A stretch of DNA of 64,000 nucleotides from assembly GCF_012912005.1 (NCBI RefSeq), contig NZ_JABBEA010000010.1, positions 1 through 64,000 on the forward strand, given 5' to 3'. The notes below the pieces were generated by a model that did not search any database, was not told where the DNA came from, and saw only the letters and a program-made list of their open reading frames with translations. The position numbers were made by a program, and so were the translations under genes. This document shows, in pieces, positions 16,656 to 25,894 of this stretch. The DNA is from Paenibacillus sp. SZ31. Lineage in GTDB: Bacteria; Bacillota; Bacilli; Paenibacillales; Paenibacillaceae. Position 1 is the stretch's first letter. Each line of letters starts with the position of its first letter.

Positions 16656-19205
16656 TTACATTAACATTTGCGGGTCTACATCCAGACTAATGAGCAGTTT
16701 TTGCGCCTGAACATCATCGTCCATGCGCCGGGCTGTTGCCAGAGCAAGTCCGATGGCGTCTACATCCCCCCGCCATTTTATCATACATTGGAATCTGTAT
16801 CTATTCTTGATCCGTGGAATCGGGGACGCTACCGGCCCAAGCACATCAAAGGCATCATTGCTGAAACGATCCAGACTGCCGAGCCATCCTGCTGCATTAG
16901 CCTTCTCCTTCAGTATTCGCGTGTAGTTCTCGGCAAGACGAATCAATACCGGAAGTTGTTCATGCGAAAAGGTCACCAGAATCAGGCGACAGTATGGCGG
17001 ATATTGCAGATTGCGACGGTGCAGCAACTCCTCACGTACAAACGACACATAGTCATGCTGACTCGCATGCCCAATGGAGTAATGCTCCGGCGTATAGGAC
17101 TGAACGAACACCTCACCAGGCAGTTGGTGACGACCCGCTCGGCCAGCTACCTGTGTTAGTAACTGAAACGTTTTTTCCGCAGCACGGAAATCAGGTAAAT
17201 TCAGTGCTGAATCCGCTGTTATCACGCCAACCAGGGTTACATCCGGGAAATCAAGTCCCTTCGCAACCATCTGGGTGCCTAGCAACACGTCTGCTTTTTT
17301 CTCACGAAACTGTTTCAGCAGCTTCTCGTGAGCCCCTTTTTCCGTTGTCGTATCCACATCCATCCGAATGACCCGAATGCCCGGAAAGAGCTTCGCAAGC
17401 TCTTCCTCGACCCGCTGTGTACCAGTACCGAAGTATCGAATATGCTCACTTCCACAATCCGGACACACTTCAGGAGCCGCTTCCGCATACCCGCAGTAAT
17501 GACAACGGAGATTATTCGAGCGCTGATGATACGTCAATGAAATATCACATTCGGGACAACCTGCCACATATCCACAACTTCGGCACATCACAAAGGTCGA
17601 ATATCCACGGCGGTTCAGCAGAAGCACCGTCTGTTCACCACGTTCCAAGCGCTCCTCCAGCCCTTTGTGCAAAGCCCTGCTGAACATGGAACGGTTGCCA
17701 TCCTTCAATTCTTCGCGCATGTCAACAATTCGTACTTCAGGCAACTTGTTCCCCAGTGCCCGTGTTGGCATCTCCAGCAAGAGTGGTGCAAAATCATCGT
17801 TGCTCTGCGAGCGTGCCGCATAGTAACTTTCCAGCGAAGGTGTCGCTGAACCCAGAACAACCACGGCCTGATGCTGCTGTGCTCTTTTTACGGCTACATC
17901 CCGGGCATGATATTTTGGAGTTTCCTCCTGTTTGTAAGAAGTCTCGTGTTCCTCATCCATAATGATCAGCCCTAGCCGACTGAACGGAGCAAATACGGCT
18001 GAACGCGCCCCAATCGCAACCTTCACCTGACCCTCACGAATCTTGCGCCATTCATCATAACGTTCACCACCAGACAGACGACTGTGCATGACAGCAACCT
18101 GGTCGCCGAAGCGTCCTTTGAAACGTTCTACCATTTGCGGGGTCAGTGCAATTTCGGGCACCAATACGATGGCCTGTCGATCCTGCTCGATGCATTGTTG
18201 AATGGTTTGAAGATAGACTTCCGTCTTGCCACTGCCCGTGACACCATGCAGCAAAAATACCCCATGGCGTTGTTCCTGCAATCGGCCATTGATATTGTCG
18301 TAGACATGCTTCTGTTCATTGGTCAGAACCAGAGGTTCAGTCGCTTTGAACTTCCTGCCCTGATAAGGGTCACGGAAGACCTCAACGTCCTCGGTGACGA
18401 TCAGTCCCTTTTCCTCAAGCCCCTTAATCGTTGCGGCCGATACCTGCAGTGTAGATAACACTTCTTTCATCGGCATGGGCAGCAGTTCTTTCATTTCCAG
18501 CAAAAAAGCCAGAATCTCCTTCTGGCGCTGTGCTTTCGCCGGGAACGATGCAAGTGCTTCCTGAGCAGCAGCGATATCTACAGCCAGATCAACGGACTTC
18601 ATCGTTTTCTTATTCAATTTGTCCTTGATGGCCTGACTTTCCAGCAGTACACCACCAAGCAATAATTTCTTAATTAGTGCAGCATGATTGGGATATTTTC
18701 GACTCAGTTGTTGCAGCGGTACCTGACCCCGACTTTTGACAAAACGGATGATATCCTGCTGTACTTTCTCGGTCGTAGACTCTTCTCCCCAAACAAATAA
18801 CACCTCATCATCCGGTTGTGCACCCGCCATCTGTCCATCAAGTGCATCTCCCAGCGAGATGTAGCGTTCTGCTTTCCCCTTCAATGCCGTCGGCACCATG
18901 ACCTGCAATGACAAAATCCGGTTACTGGCATATCGTCCACTCATCCATTCGGCCAACTCAACCAAATCCTTTGATAACGGGGGAACAATGTCCAGTAACT
19001 CCTGAATCTGCTTAAGCTTGAATGTTTCCTCTCCGGTACGCGGCACAAGATCAATCACGAATCCCTGCACCGTCCGATGACCAAAAGGTACACCCACCCG
19101 GCTGCCAATCTCGATCCATTCTCTCATCGATTCAGGTACCAGGTAATCAAACGGCCGGTCTGTTTCCTTCACGGGAACATCGACTATGACCTTGGCAATC
19201 TCCAT
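16656..19205 (-). CDS. priA: Primosomal protein N' (replication restart helicase PriA)
   Basis: PriA loads the replisome at repaired forks. The 849-residue protein has the 3'-end-binding N-terminal domain, a superfamily 2 helicase with Walker A GVTGSGKTEV, DEEH box and GSATPSLESY, and eight zinc-binding cysteines in four pairs (CRSCG, CPEC, CHYC, CPDC) between the two helicase lobes. The C-terminal domain is complete. GGAGGA precedes the ATG at 19205, 3 bp after coaBC. Confidence 0.97.
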   Translation of the reverse strand: MEIAKVIVDVPVKETDRPFDYLVPESMREWIEIGSRVGVPFGHRTVQGFVIDLVPRTGEETFKLKQIQELLDIVPPLSKDLVELAEWMSGRYASNRILSLQVMVPTALKGKAERYISLGDALDGQMAGAQPDDEVLFVWGEESTTEKVQQDIIRFVKSRGQVPLQQLSRKYPNHAALIKKLLLGGVLLESQAIKDKLNKKTMKSVDLAVDIAAAQEALASFPAKAQRQKEILAFLLEMKELLPMPMKEVLSTLQVSAATIKGLEEKGLIVTEDVEVFRDPYQGRKFKATEPLVLTNEQKHVYDNINGRLQEQRHGVFLLHGVTGSGKTEVYLQTIQQCIEQDRQAIVLVPEIALTPQMVERFKGRFGDQVAVMHSRLSGGERYDEWRKIREGQVKVAIGARSAVFAPFSRLGLIIMDEEHETSYKQEETPKYHARDVAVKRAQQHQAVVVLGSATPSLESYYAARSQSNDDFAPLLLEMPTRALGNKLPEVRIVDMREELKDGNRSMFSRALHKGLEERLERGEQTVLLLNRRGYSTFVMCRSCGYVAGCPECDISLTYHQRSNNLRCHYCGYAEAAPEVCPDCGSEHIRYFGTGTQRVEEELAKLFPGIRVIRMDVDTTTEKGAHEKLLKQFREKKADVLLGTQMVAKGLDFPDVTLVGVITADSALNLPDFRAAEKTFQLLTQVAGRAGRHQLPGEVFVQSYTPEHYSIGHASQHDYVSFVREELLHRRNLQYPPYCRLILVTFSHEQLPVLIRLAENYTRILKEKANAAGWLGSLDRFSNDAFDVLGPVASPIPRIKNRYRFQCMIKWRGDVDAIGLALATARRMDDDVQAQKLLISLDVDPQMLM

Positions 19206-19208
19206 ATC

Positions 19209-20444
19209 CTAATTCCTCCCGGCAATGCGCTCCGCCGCAATCCGGAGCAACCGATGAGCCACATCGTCCTTGGCTATCACTGGAAGCTCCTCCACCAAAC
19301 CCTCCCGGTCATAGATATGTACCGCGTTGGTGTCTGTTCCAAATCCTGCACCCGTGCGGGTTACGTCATTGGCTACGATCAGATCACAATTTTTCCGTTC
19401 CAATTTCTCACGAGCATACATCTCAACCGACTGAGTCTCCGCAGCAAAACCAATCAAAAACTGATGGGTTTTCTGTTTGCCCAGTGTTTCAAGAATATCT
19501 ATATTTTTAACAAGTTCGAGCGACAGCGTGTCGCCTTTCTTCTTGATCTTCTCGGTATAAACTTCCTTTGGACGATAATCGGCAACTGCCGCCGCCTTAA
19601 CCACGATATCTGCATCGTCCCACTCGCGTGTTACCGCTTCATACATATCCTGTGCAGACTGTACAGGGATCAACTCAACATTCTCCGGTGGCTTGGCTTG
19701 GGTACTGCCCATAACCAATTTCACATCTGCCCCCAGATCACGCGCAGCTGCGGCTATGGCAAATCCCATTTTGCCAGATGAATCGTTCGTAATATATCGT
19801 ACTGGATCAATGCGTTCAATCGTACCTCCAGCCGTAACGACTACCTTCTTGCCATGTAACAATGGAGCTTGTCCCTGCCGACTAATGTCTGCAGACTCGC
19901 GCTGTTCAAAGAAACGTTCCACCACATCCACAATGCTCTCCGGTTCTTCCAGACGTCCCTTGCCCACATATCCACACGCAAGCAGACCTTCACCCGGTTC
20001 AATCATCATGGCGCCCCGTTCAACAAGCAGGCTCATATTATGCTTTACAGCTGGATGATCATACATATGTACATTCATAGCTGGTGCAATCATGACAGGG
20101 GCTGTCGTGGCAAGCAACGTCGTTGAGAGCATATCATCTGCCATGCCATGCGCCATCTTGGCAATCACATTCGCTGTAGCCGGAGCAACCAGAACAAGAT
20201 CAGCCAGATCGGCCAGATGAATATGAGATACGACTGCCGGCTCACGCTCATCAAATGTATCGGTATATACGGTGTTTCGGGTCAACGTTTGTAGCGTTAA
20301 TTCGGTAATAAACTGTGTAGCGGAAGCTGTCATAATTACATGAACATCCGCTCCCTTTTGCACCAGTCTGCTGCATAATGTTGCCGCTTTGTAAGCGGCT
20401 ATGCCGCCTGTCACACCAAGCACGATTTTTTTACCGTTCAACAT
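19209..20444 (-). CDS. coaBC: Bifunctional phosphopantothenoylcysteine decarboxylase/synthetase
   Basis: Two steps of coenzyme A synthesis in one 411-residue chain. The N-terminal CoaC half is a flavoprotein with GVTGGIAAYKAA, the active-site His/Asn region (VAPATANVIAKMAHGMADD, PAMNVHMY) and the lid cysteine (ACGYVGKGRLEEP). The CoaB half (from about 195) has VVTAGGTIERIDPVRYITNDSSG and KAAAVADYRP. It is followed at once by priA. Confidence 0.96.
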   Translation of the reverse strand: MLNGKKIVLGVTGGIAAYKAATLCSRLVQKGADVHVIMTASATQFITELTLQTLTRNTVYTDTFDEREPAVVSHIHLADLADLVLVAPATANVIAKMAHGMADDMLSTTLLATTAPVMIAPAMNVHMYDHPAVKHNMSLLVERGAMMIEPGEGLLACGYVGKGRLEEPESIVDVVERFFEQRESADISRQGQAPLLHGKKVVVTAGGTIERIDPVRYITNDSSGKMGFAIAAAARDLGADVKLVMGSTQAKPPENVELIPVQSAQDMYEAVTREWDDADIVVKAAAVADYRPKEVYTEKIKKKGDTLSLELVKNIDILETLGKQKTHQFLIGFAAETQSVEMYAREKLERKNCDLIVANDVTRTGAGFGTDTNAVHIYDREGLVEELPVIAKDDVAHRLLRIAAERIAGRN

Positions 20445-20510
20445 GTTTACTTCCCCCGATATTTATACGACGTCTAATTATTAAGATTCCGTTAAAATAT
20501 GCTTATTCGT

Positions 20511-20535
20511 AAAAAAATAACAACCTCGCGGTTGT
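20511..20535 (-). terminator. Hairpin between rpoZ and coaBC
   Basis: ACAACC and GGTTGT pair around TCGC, with TTATTTTTTT following on the minus strand. It lies 51 bp after rpoZ and probably attenuates transcription into coaBC. Confidence 0.75.
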
Positions 20536-20585
20536 CAATTAATCCGGCTTACGCCGTATGCAGTTGAAGAGCAGCCGCAGGCGGC

Positions 20586-20798
20586 TTACTCTTCTTCTTC
20601 GTCCTGTCCTTTGATGACAACGAGCAGGTCTCCATAGATTTCTTCCAGTGCAACGCCAACTTGTTTATGGGATCTCGCACCTCTTAAATCCGTTTTTTCA
20701 CCTTCACGTAGCTGTCTAGCCCGGCGGGAAGCAGCAACAACAAGGGAATACTTGCTGTCGACTTTGTTCATCATTTCATCAATAGAAGGATACAGCAT
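20586..20798 (-). CDS. rpoZ: RNA polymerase omega subunit
   Basis: The 70-residue omega subunit supports core polymerase assembly. It begins MLYPSIDEMMNKVDSKYSLV and has the conserved ASRRARQLREG segment, ending in an acidic DEEEE tail. The frame extends to a GTG at 20810, but that lies in GAGGTG; the ATG at 20798 is 9 bases after it. It follows gmk as in B. subtilis, after a 156-bp gap. Confidence 0.95.
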   Translation of the reverse strand: MLYPSIDEMMNKVDSKYSLVVAASRRARQLREGEKTDLRGARSHKQVGVALEEIYGDLLVVIKGQDEEEE

Positions 20799-20954
20799 AT
20801 TAACAAACACCTCTTCGCATTAGTATAATCGCAAGTTGCCGCCTGACAGAACTGATGTGGCATGTCTTCACATTCAGGCAGTCCGAGAGGACTACTTGAG
20901 TATATGATATGACAACTGCCCCACTTATATCGCATTCTGCAGCGGCAAAAGGGA

Positions 20955-21527
20955 TTATTTATTGATCTTACAATGTTCGGCGATTATGATGCTTTCTATT
21001 CTCTTGCACGCCAAATCAATTTCATCATTAACAACAGCGTAATCATACTGCTCCAGCAGACTGATCTCATCGACCGCCACAGACATCCGGTGATCAATGG
21101 TCGCTTGACTTTCAGTACCACGACCCTGAATGCGATCTTTCAGCTCGTCCAATGAAGGAGGAAGCAGGAAAACAAAGATGCCTTCCGGGAATTTCTCTTT
21201 CACTTTTAACGCGCCTTGAACCTCAATCTCCAGAATGATGTCGCGGCCTTCGTTAATCGTTTTCTCTACAAAATCACGCGGTGTTCCGTAATAATTACCG
21301 ACATACTCCGCATGTTCCAACAATTGATCTTCAGCAATCATGTTCTGGAACTCTTCATGACTTCTGAAGAAATAGTTCACACCATGTTCTTCACCAAGAC
21401 GAGGCTGACGGGTTGTCGCCGATACGGAATAGATCAATTCCGGCACCCGTTTGCGCAAAGCGCTGCATACTGTACCCTTCCCGACCCCAGATGGGCCGGA
21501 CAACACTACTAGTAATCCCTTAGACAT
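20955..21527 (-). CDS. gmk: Guanylate kinase
   Basis: Converts GMP to GDP with ATP. The 190-residue enzyme has the P-loop LSGPSGVGKGTV, the GMP-binding SATTRQPRLGEEHGVNYFF segment and the YGTP...EVQGA region. The ATG at 21527 is preceded by TGGAGTG and gives MSKGLLVVLSG; the longer frame to 21617 would overlap remA. It is 13 bp after remA. Confidence 0.97.
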   Translation of the reverse strand: MSKGLLVVLSGPSGVGKGTVCSALRKRVPELIYSVSATTRQPRLGEEHGVNYFFRSHEEFQNMIAEDQLLEHAEYVGNYYGTPRDFVEKTINEGRDIILEIEVQGALKVKEKFPEGIFVFLLPPSLDELKDRIQGRGTESQATIDHRMSVAVDEISLLEQYDYAVVNDEIDLACKRIESIIIAEHCKINK

Positions 21528-21540
21528 ATTACACTCCATT

Positions 21541-21801
21541 TTATTCGTCGTTATCATCATCTTTCGAAGAAAGACGATGGGCGACCGTCTCCGGCTGAAC
21601 TGCAGACAGAATGACATGATCGCTATCCGTAATAATTACGGCACGAGTACGTCTTCCGTACGTTGCATCAATCAGCATGTGACGATCTCTTGCCTCTTGT
21701 ATAATTCTCTTGATCGGCGCCGATTCCGGACTCACGATGGATATAATCCGGTTCGCCGATACGATGTTACCGAATCCAATGTTAATGAGTTTGATTGCCA
21801 T
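21541..21801 (-). CDS. remA: Extracellular matrix regulator RemA
   Basis: RemA (DUF370, YlzA) is a ring-forming DNA-binding activator of matrix and osmoprotection genes in Bacillus. The 86-residue protein starts MAIKLINIGFGNIVSANRII and has the RDRHMLIDATYGRRTRAVII segment with the Arg residues used in DNA binding. AGGGGGA lies 11 bases before the ATG at 21801. The yicC-remA-gmk-rpoZ order equals that of B. subtilis. Confidence 0.95.
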   Translation of the reverse strand: MAIKLINIGFGNIVSANRIISIVSPESAPIKRIIQEARDRHMLIDATYGRRTRAVIITDSDHVILSAVQPETVAHRLSSKDDDNDE

Positions 21802-21852
21802 AATCAGGTTCTTCCCCCTATACATGCGACTCTTATGCCGAAATGTGGCCGT

Positions 21853-22752
21853 TCATTCGATATTCGCCGCTTGCTCACGAATCTTCTCCAGCTCCGCCTT
21901 CATCTCGACAACACGGTTCACCAGAGCCAAGTGGTTGGCTTTTGATCCAATCGTATTGACTTCCCGATTCATCTCTTGAATTAGAAAGTCCAACTTACGA
22001 CCTACCGGTTCATCACTCTTCAGCAGTTTCCTGCTCTGTCCAAAGTGACTGAGTAGACGCGTAAGCTCCTCTTCTATGTTAGAACGATCGGCAAACATTG
22101 CAATTTCCATACCCAATTTATGCTCATCAAAAGGGAAAGAGCCTTCTTCCTGCATTTCCGTAAGCCTCTGCCTTAACTTGTTGCGGTAATCACTCACCAC
22201 AGTCGGTGCAAGAGCAAGCATCTCGGTATGCAGTGACTCCAGACGGATAATCCGCCGTTCCAGATCACTGGCCAGATGAAGACCCTCGCGTGCGCGCATC
22301 TGCTCCAGACTGGACAGAGCCTCTCTCAATCCTTCCTGCAAAACTCGCTCCCATTCGTCTTTCTGCTCTTCGGGAATGGAACTTGTCCCATCCGAATGAA
22401 CCATGACGTCCGGCAGCCCAAGCATATCCACAATACTTGGTTTTCCGTGCATTCCATATTGAGTCTCCAGTTGCTCTGCAGCCTGCAGATAGGCCCTGAC
22501 CGTCTGTTCATTCAGAACAGCGGGAAGAGCCTGGTCTTCCTCTTTTTCTTTCATTACATAAACATCAATCCGCCCACGTTTCAAACGACTCTGTACGATC
22601 TTCCTCAAACCGTCTTCATAATACGTCCACTCTCTTGGCAGACGCATCATCACTTCGCAATAACGATGATTAACAGATTTGATCTCTAATTGTACCTTAT
22701 AGCCGCCAAAATGAAAGGCGGATTGACCGTATCCGGTCATACTGAATGACAT
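21853..22752 (-). CDS. yicC: YicC/YloC family endoribonuclease
   Basis: A 299-residue YicC-type protein; family members are stress-linked endoribonucleases. It opens MSFSMTGYGQSAFHFGG and ends with the conserved segment that contains KLDFLIQEMNREVNTIGSKA. The ATG at 22752 is preferred because GGATGTG lies 6 bases upstream; the ATG two codons earlier (22758) would abut that site. It lies 19 bp after the yitJ-like gene and heads the remA-gmk-rpoZ run. Confidence 0.92.
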   Translation of the reverse strand: MSFSMTGYGQSAFHFGGYKVQLEIKSVNHRYCEVMMRLPREWTYYEDGLRKIVQSRLKRGRIDVYVMKEKEEDQALPAVLNEQTVRAYLQAAEQLETQYGMHGKPSIVDMLGLPDVMVHSDGTSSIPEEQKDEWERVLQEGLREALSSLEQMRAREGLHLASDLERRIIRLESLHTEMLALAPTVVSDYRNKLRQRLTEMQEEGSFPFDEHKLGMEIAMFADRSNIEEELTRLLSHFGQSRKLLKSDEPVGRKLDFLIQEMNREVNTIGSKANHLALVNRVVEMKAELEKIREQAANIE

Positions 22753-22771
22753 CGGCATCACATCCGTTTTA

Positions 22772-24661
22772 CTATTGTAATTGATTATTAGGGTTGAAAC
22801 AAGTAGGACATTGATGCTCCGACTTCTCCCATACATATTGAGTCAGTTCAGCCGTCATGCCGTAGAACATAAACGGTGTCATGAGATAGATGCCTTTGAA
22901 ATGCGCTGTGGCTACGTCCAGCAGTTCCTTAGCAATTTTTACCCCCATCGCACGACCCTCTTCACCTTCCAGACCTGCCATCCGGGAACGCACTTCATCC
23001 GAGAGCTGGATTCCCGGAACCTCGTTGTGCAGATACTCTGCATTCCGTCCACTTGCCAGTGGCATCACACCTACAAAAATGGGCACATCCAGATGTTTGG
23101 TCGCTTCGTGCATTGCTACAATCAACTCAGGATCATAGATCGGTTGTGTCATGATGTAATCAGCGCCAGAGGCAATTTTCTTCTCCAGACGTTGTACAGC
23201 TTTCTCCAAATATTTCACATTAGGATTAAATGCCGCCCCGATGACAAAGCCAGCTTTCTGCTTCAGCGGTTTACCCGAGAAGGCCACCCCATCGTTCAAC
23301 TGCTTGATCATGCGTATGATTTCAAAAGAAGTCAGATCGTATACCGAGCTTGAACCTGGCAGATCGCCAAATCTTGCAGGATCACCTGTAACAGCCAGTA
23401 CATGATTAATGCCCAGAGCATCAAAACCCATCATGTGGGACTGCGTTCCAATCAGGTTCCGGTCACGGCAGGCAATATGCACCAGTGGACGAAGGCCCGT
23501 GCGATCCTGAACGAGGTGACCCAGCGCCATGTTGCTCATCCGTGTAACCGCTAATGAATTGTCCGCCAGGGTCAGGGCATCCGCTCCTGCTGCTTTCAGA
23601 GTCTCGGCACCTTTCATGAACTTGGCAATGTCCAGGTCACGTGGCGGGTCAAGTTCAACAATGACTGTGTGACGTTGCTTGACCAGATCAACGATCGTAG
23701 GCTGTCCGCCACGTCCGGAACGCTCATCCACATTTTCATGCAGCACGATACGCGCTTTGGTTTCTGACGGATCAGGCTCCAAGATGGGCGAAGGGACATA
23801 GTTAGCGAGTGCCTCTTTCATTGCGGTAATATGATCAGGTGTCGTACCACAGCAACCGCCAATAATACGAGCGCCCAGTTCAGCAAATTGCACTGCCGTC
23901 TGACCAAAGTACTCTGGAGTCGCACCATAACGGAACTGACCATCGACATAGTCTGCTGCACCCGCATTCGGATAAACAGACATCGGAATACCGATACGTC
24001 CGGAAACGGTTTCCATGGCTCGCATAATCCCGTTTGGACCTGAGCGACAGTTAAAACCGATCACGTCTGCGCCCTGCTCCCGCATGATCCGGAATGCTTC
24101 AGGCATCGTATATCCGTCCAGTGTGTGTCCTACATCCTCTACCGCGAACTGTCCAATCACAGGCAGATCGCTCAGCTTGCGCGCTTGCAAAAGGGCAATA
24201 TCCATTTCCTCGATATCATAGAAGGTTTCAAGCAGAATGCCATCCACACCTTCATCAAGCAAAGCAAAGATCTGTTGTTGATAGAAGCGTTTCAGTTCAC
24301 TTGTAGACACGTTCGTCCGCTTGCCACCTCGAATGGAACCAACTGCACCAAGCACATAACCGGTATCTCCAGCTATCTCTTTGGCAATGCGTACGCCGGC
24401 ACGGTTCACGTCCTCCACCTTGGACTCCAGACCGAACTTGGACAACTTGTCGTAATTGGCAGAATACGTATTTGTTTCAAATACTTCTGTACCTGCGTCC
24501 CGATAACGGCGATGTACATCCGCCACCACTTCAGGTGAAATCAAGTTCAACTCTTCATATGAAATCCCTACCGGGAATCCCATTTGGTACAGAAATGTTC
24601 CCATGGCCCCATCTCCAACGAGAACCCGTTCCTGCATAGCTTTACGCAAATCCGCCTTCAT
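22772..24661 (-). CDS. yitJ: Bifunctional homocysteine S-methyltransferase / methylenetetrahydrofolate reductase
   Basis: The 629-residue protein joins a cobalamin-independent homocysteine methyltransferase domain (about 1-295; GDGAMGTFLYQ, IGFNCRSGP with one zinc Cys, GGCCGTTPDHI with two more) to a flavin MTHFR domain (about 330-610; VTGDPARFGD, IGAAFNPN, GADYIMTQPIYD). It makes methyl-THF and can supply methionine. GGGGGAAAAGGG precedes the ATG. No SAM (S-box) riboswitch is visible in the 215-bp upstream gap, although the B. subtilis homologue has one. It and dapF interrupt the yloB-yloC order of B. subtilis. Confidence 0.93.
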   Translation of the reverse strand: MKADLRKAMQERVLVGDGAMGTFLYQMGFPVGISYEELNLISPEVVADVHRRYRDAGTEVFETNTYSANYDKLSKFGLESKVEDVNRAGVRIAKEIAGDTGYVLGAVGSIRGGKRTNVSTSELKRFYQQQIFALLDEGVDGILLETFYDIEEMDIALLQARKLSDLPVIGQFAVEDVGHTLDGYTMPEAFRIMREQGADVIGFNCRSGPNGIMRAMETVSGRIGIPMSVYPNAGAADYVDGQFRYGATPEYFGQTAVQFAELGARIIGGCCGTTPDHITAMKEALANYVPSPILEPDPSETKARIVLHENVDERSGRGGQPTIVDLVKQRHTVIVELDPPRDLDIAKFMKGAETLKAAGADALTLADNSLAVTRMSNMALGHLVQDRTGLRPLVHIACRDRNLIGTQSHMMGFDALGINHVLAVTGDPARFGDLPGSSSVYDLTSFEIIRMIKQLNDGVAFSGKPLKQKAGFVIGAAFNPNVKYLEKAVQRLEKKIASGADYIMTQPIYDPELIVAMHEATKHLDVPIFVGVMPLASGRNAEYLHNEVPGIQLSDEVRSRMAGLEGEEGRAMGVKIAKELLDVATAHFKGIYLMTPFMFYGMTAELTQYVWEKSEHQCPTCFNPNNQLQ

Positions 24662-24831
24662 CCCTTTTCCCCCCGCCTAGCTGTGATCATTTTCATACTA
24701 ATGTAACACAAAAAACGCTAAAAAACGAAGAAAAACACAGGTTTTTAATGAGTATCCAGCTCATATGGACTTTCTTGCCATACAGCCCCCAATATGTCTC
24801 TGTACAGGAGACACGACCTGTCCTTTTTGAC

Positions 24832-24856
24832 AAAAAAAGAGGCCCGCAGGCCTCTT
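24832..24856 (-). terminator. dapF terminator
   Basis: AAGAGGCC and GGCCTCTT form an 8-bp stem with a 4-base loop, followed by seven T residues on the minus strand. Confidence 0.92.
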
Positions 24857-24876
24857 GTGTTACACCGTTCACTTGA

Positions 24877-25710
24877 TTATGAAGTGATTCCCTTAAAAAC
24901 AACTTCAGCAGGTCCGGTCATGTACACATGATTGTCAGCTTCATTCCACTCAATATGGAGATCTCCACCCTTGAGGCTGATGATGGCTGTACGATCTGTA
25001 TGTCCATTCAGGACAGAAGATACCAGTGTTGCACAAGCTCCGGTTCCGCAAGCAAGTGTTGGACCAGCTCCCCGTTCCCATACACGCATGTCCACATATC
25101 CACGGTCACGAACTGTAGCAAATTCCACATTGATTTTTTTCGGGAACATCGGATGTACTTCAAGAAGTGGGCCCCAAGTTGTGAGATCAAAATTCACAGC
25201 ATCATCAACGTAGATGACGGCATGCGGGTTACCCATGGATACGGCAGTGAATTTGAATGCATGTCCATTCGCTTCAATGTAGTGATCAACCACTGGATTC
25301 GCATCCACCGTTGTAGGTACTTGAAGGCCGTTCAGGATCGGCTCACCCATGTCGACACGTACCGTTTCCACTTTACCATCACGAATGTTGAGACTTACAG
25401 GTTGTACCCCTGCACCAATCGTTTCAATGGTGATCTGCTCCTGGTTCACGTGACCATGATCGTATACATATTTGGATACACAGCGAATCGCATTACCGCA
25501 CTGCTCTGCTTCCGAACCGTCCGAATTCATGATGCGCATCTGAAAGTCCGCCTTCTCTGAAGGCAGTATATAAACCAGGCCGTCCGCACCGATACCGAAG
25601 AAACGGTTGCACCATTTCACAGCCAATTCTGCTGCATCTGCCGGAAGCTCCTTTTCACCAAATACAACGATAAAATCGTTACCAAGTCCATGCATTTTCG
25701 TAAATTCCAT
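24877..25710 (-). CDS. dapF: Diaminopimelate epimerase
   Basis: Epimerises LL-DAP to meso-DAP for lysine and peptidoglycan. The 277-residue protein starts MEFTKMHGLGNDFIVV and has both catalytic cysteines, in EQCGNAIRC (Cys71) and in LACGTGACAT (near residue 219). The ATG at 25710 follows AAGGAG by 11 bases; the longer frame to 25803 would run into the upstream terminator. It is flanked by terminators and forms its own unit. Confidence 0.96.
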   Translation of the reverse strand: MEFTKMHGLGNDFIVVFGEKELPADAAELAVKWCNRFFGIGADGLVYILPSEKADFQMRIMNSDGSEAEQCGNAIRCVSKYVYDHGHVNQEQITIETIGAGVQPVSLNIRDGKVETVRVDMGEPILNGLQVPTTVDANPVVDHYIEANGHAFKFTAVSMGNPHAVIYVDDAVNFDLTTWGPLLEVHPMFPKKINVEFATVRDRGYVDMRVWERGAGPTLACGTGACATLVSSVLNGHTDRTAIISLKGGDLHIEWNEADNHVYMTGPAEVVFKGITS

Positions 25711-25805
25711 AATCTTGCCCACTCCTTTTGGCAGTCTGTTGCCAAAGCTATATTCTTGCTCTTCTACAGGATCACCATAGAAATTCATATTCAACATTTG
25801 CACAC

Positions 25806-25862
25806 AAAAAAGCTATCCTGCAAAATGCCAAAGCTGCCGCTTCGAATCATTTTGAGGATAGC
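25806..25862 (-). terminator. Terminator of the Ca-ATPase gene
   Basis: GCTATCCTCAAAATG pairs with CATTTTGCAGGATAGC (one bulge) around a 20-base loop, then TTTTTT on the minus strand. Confidence 0.9.
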
Positions 25863-25894
25863 ATACCGAAATGGATCAGGAAAAGCTATTGATT

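Noticed and set aside
24662..24876. SAM riboswitch expected before a yitJ-like gene
   Set aside because: The S-box core sequences are not visible on either strand of this stretch.
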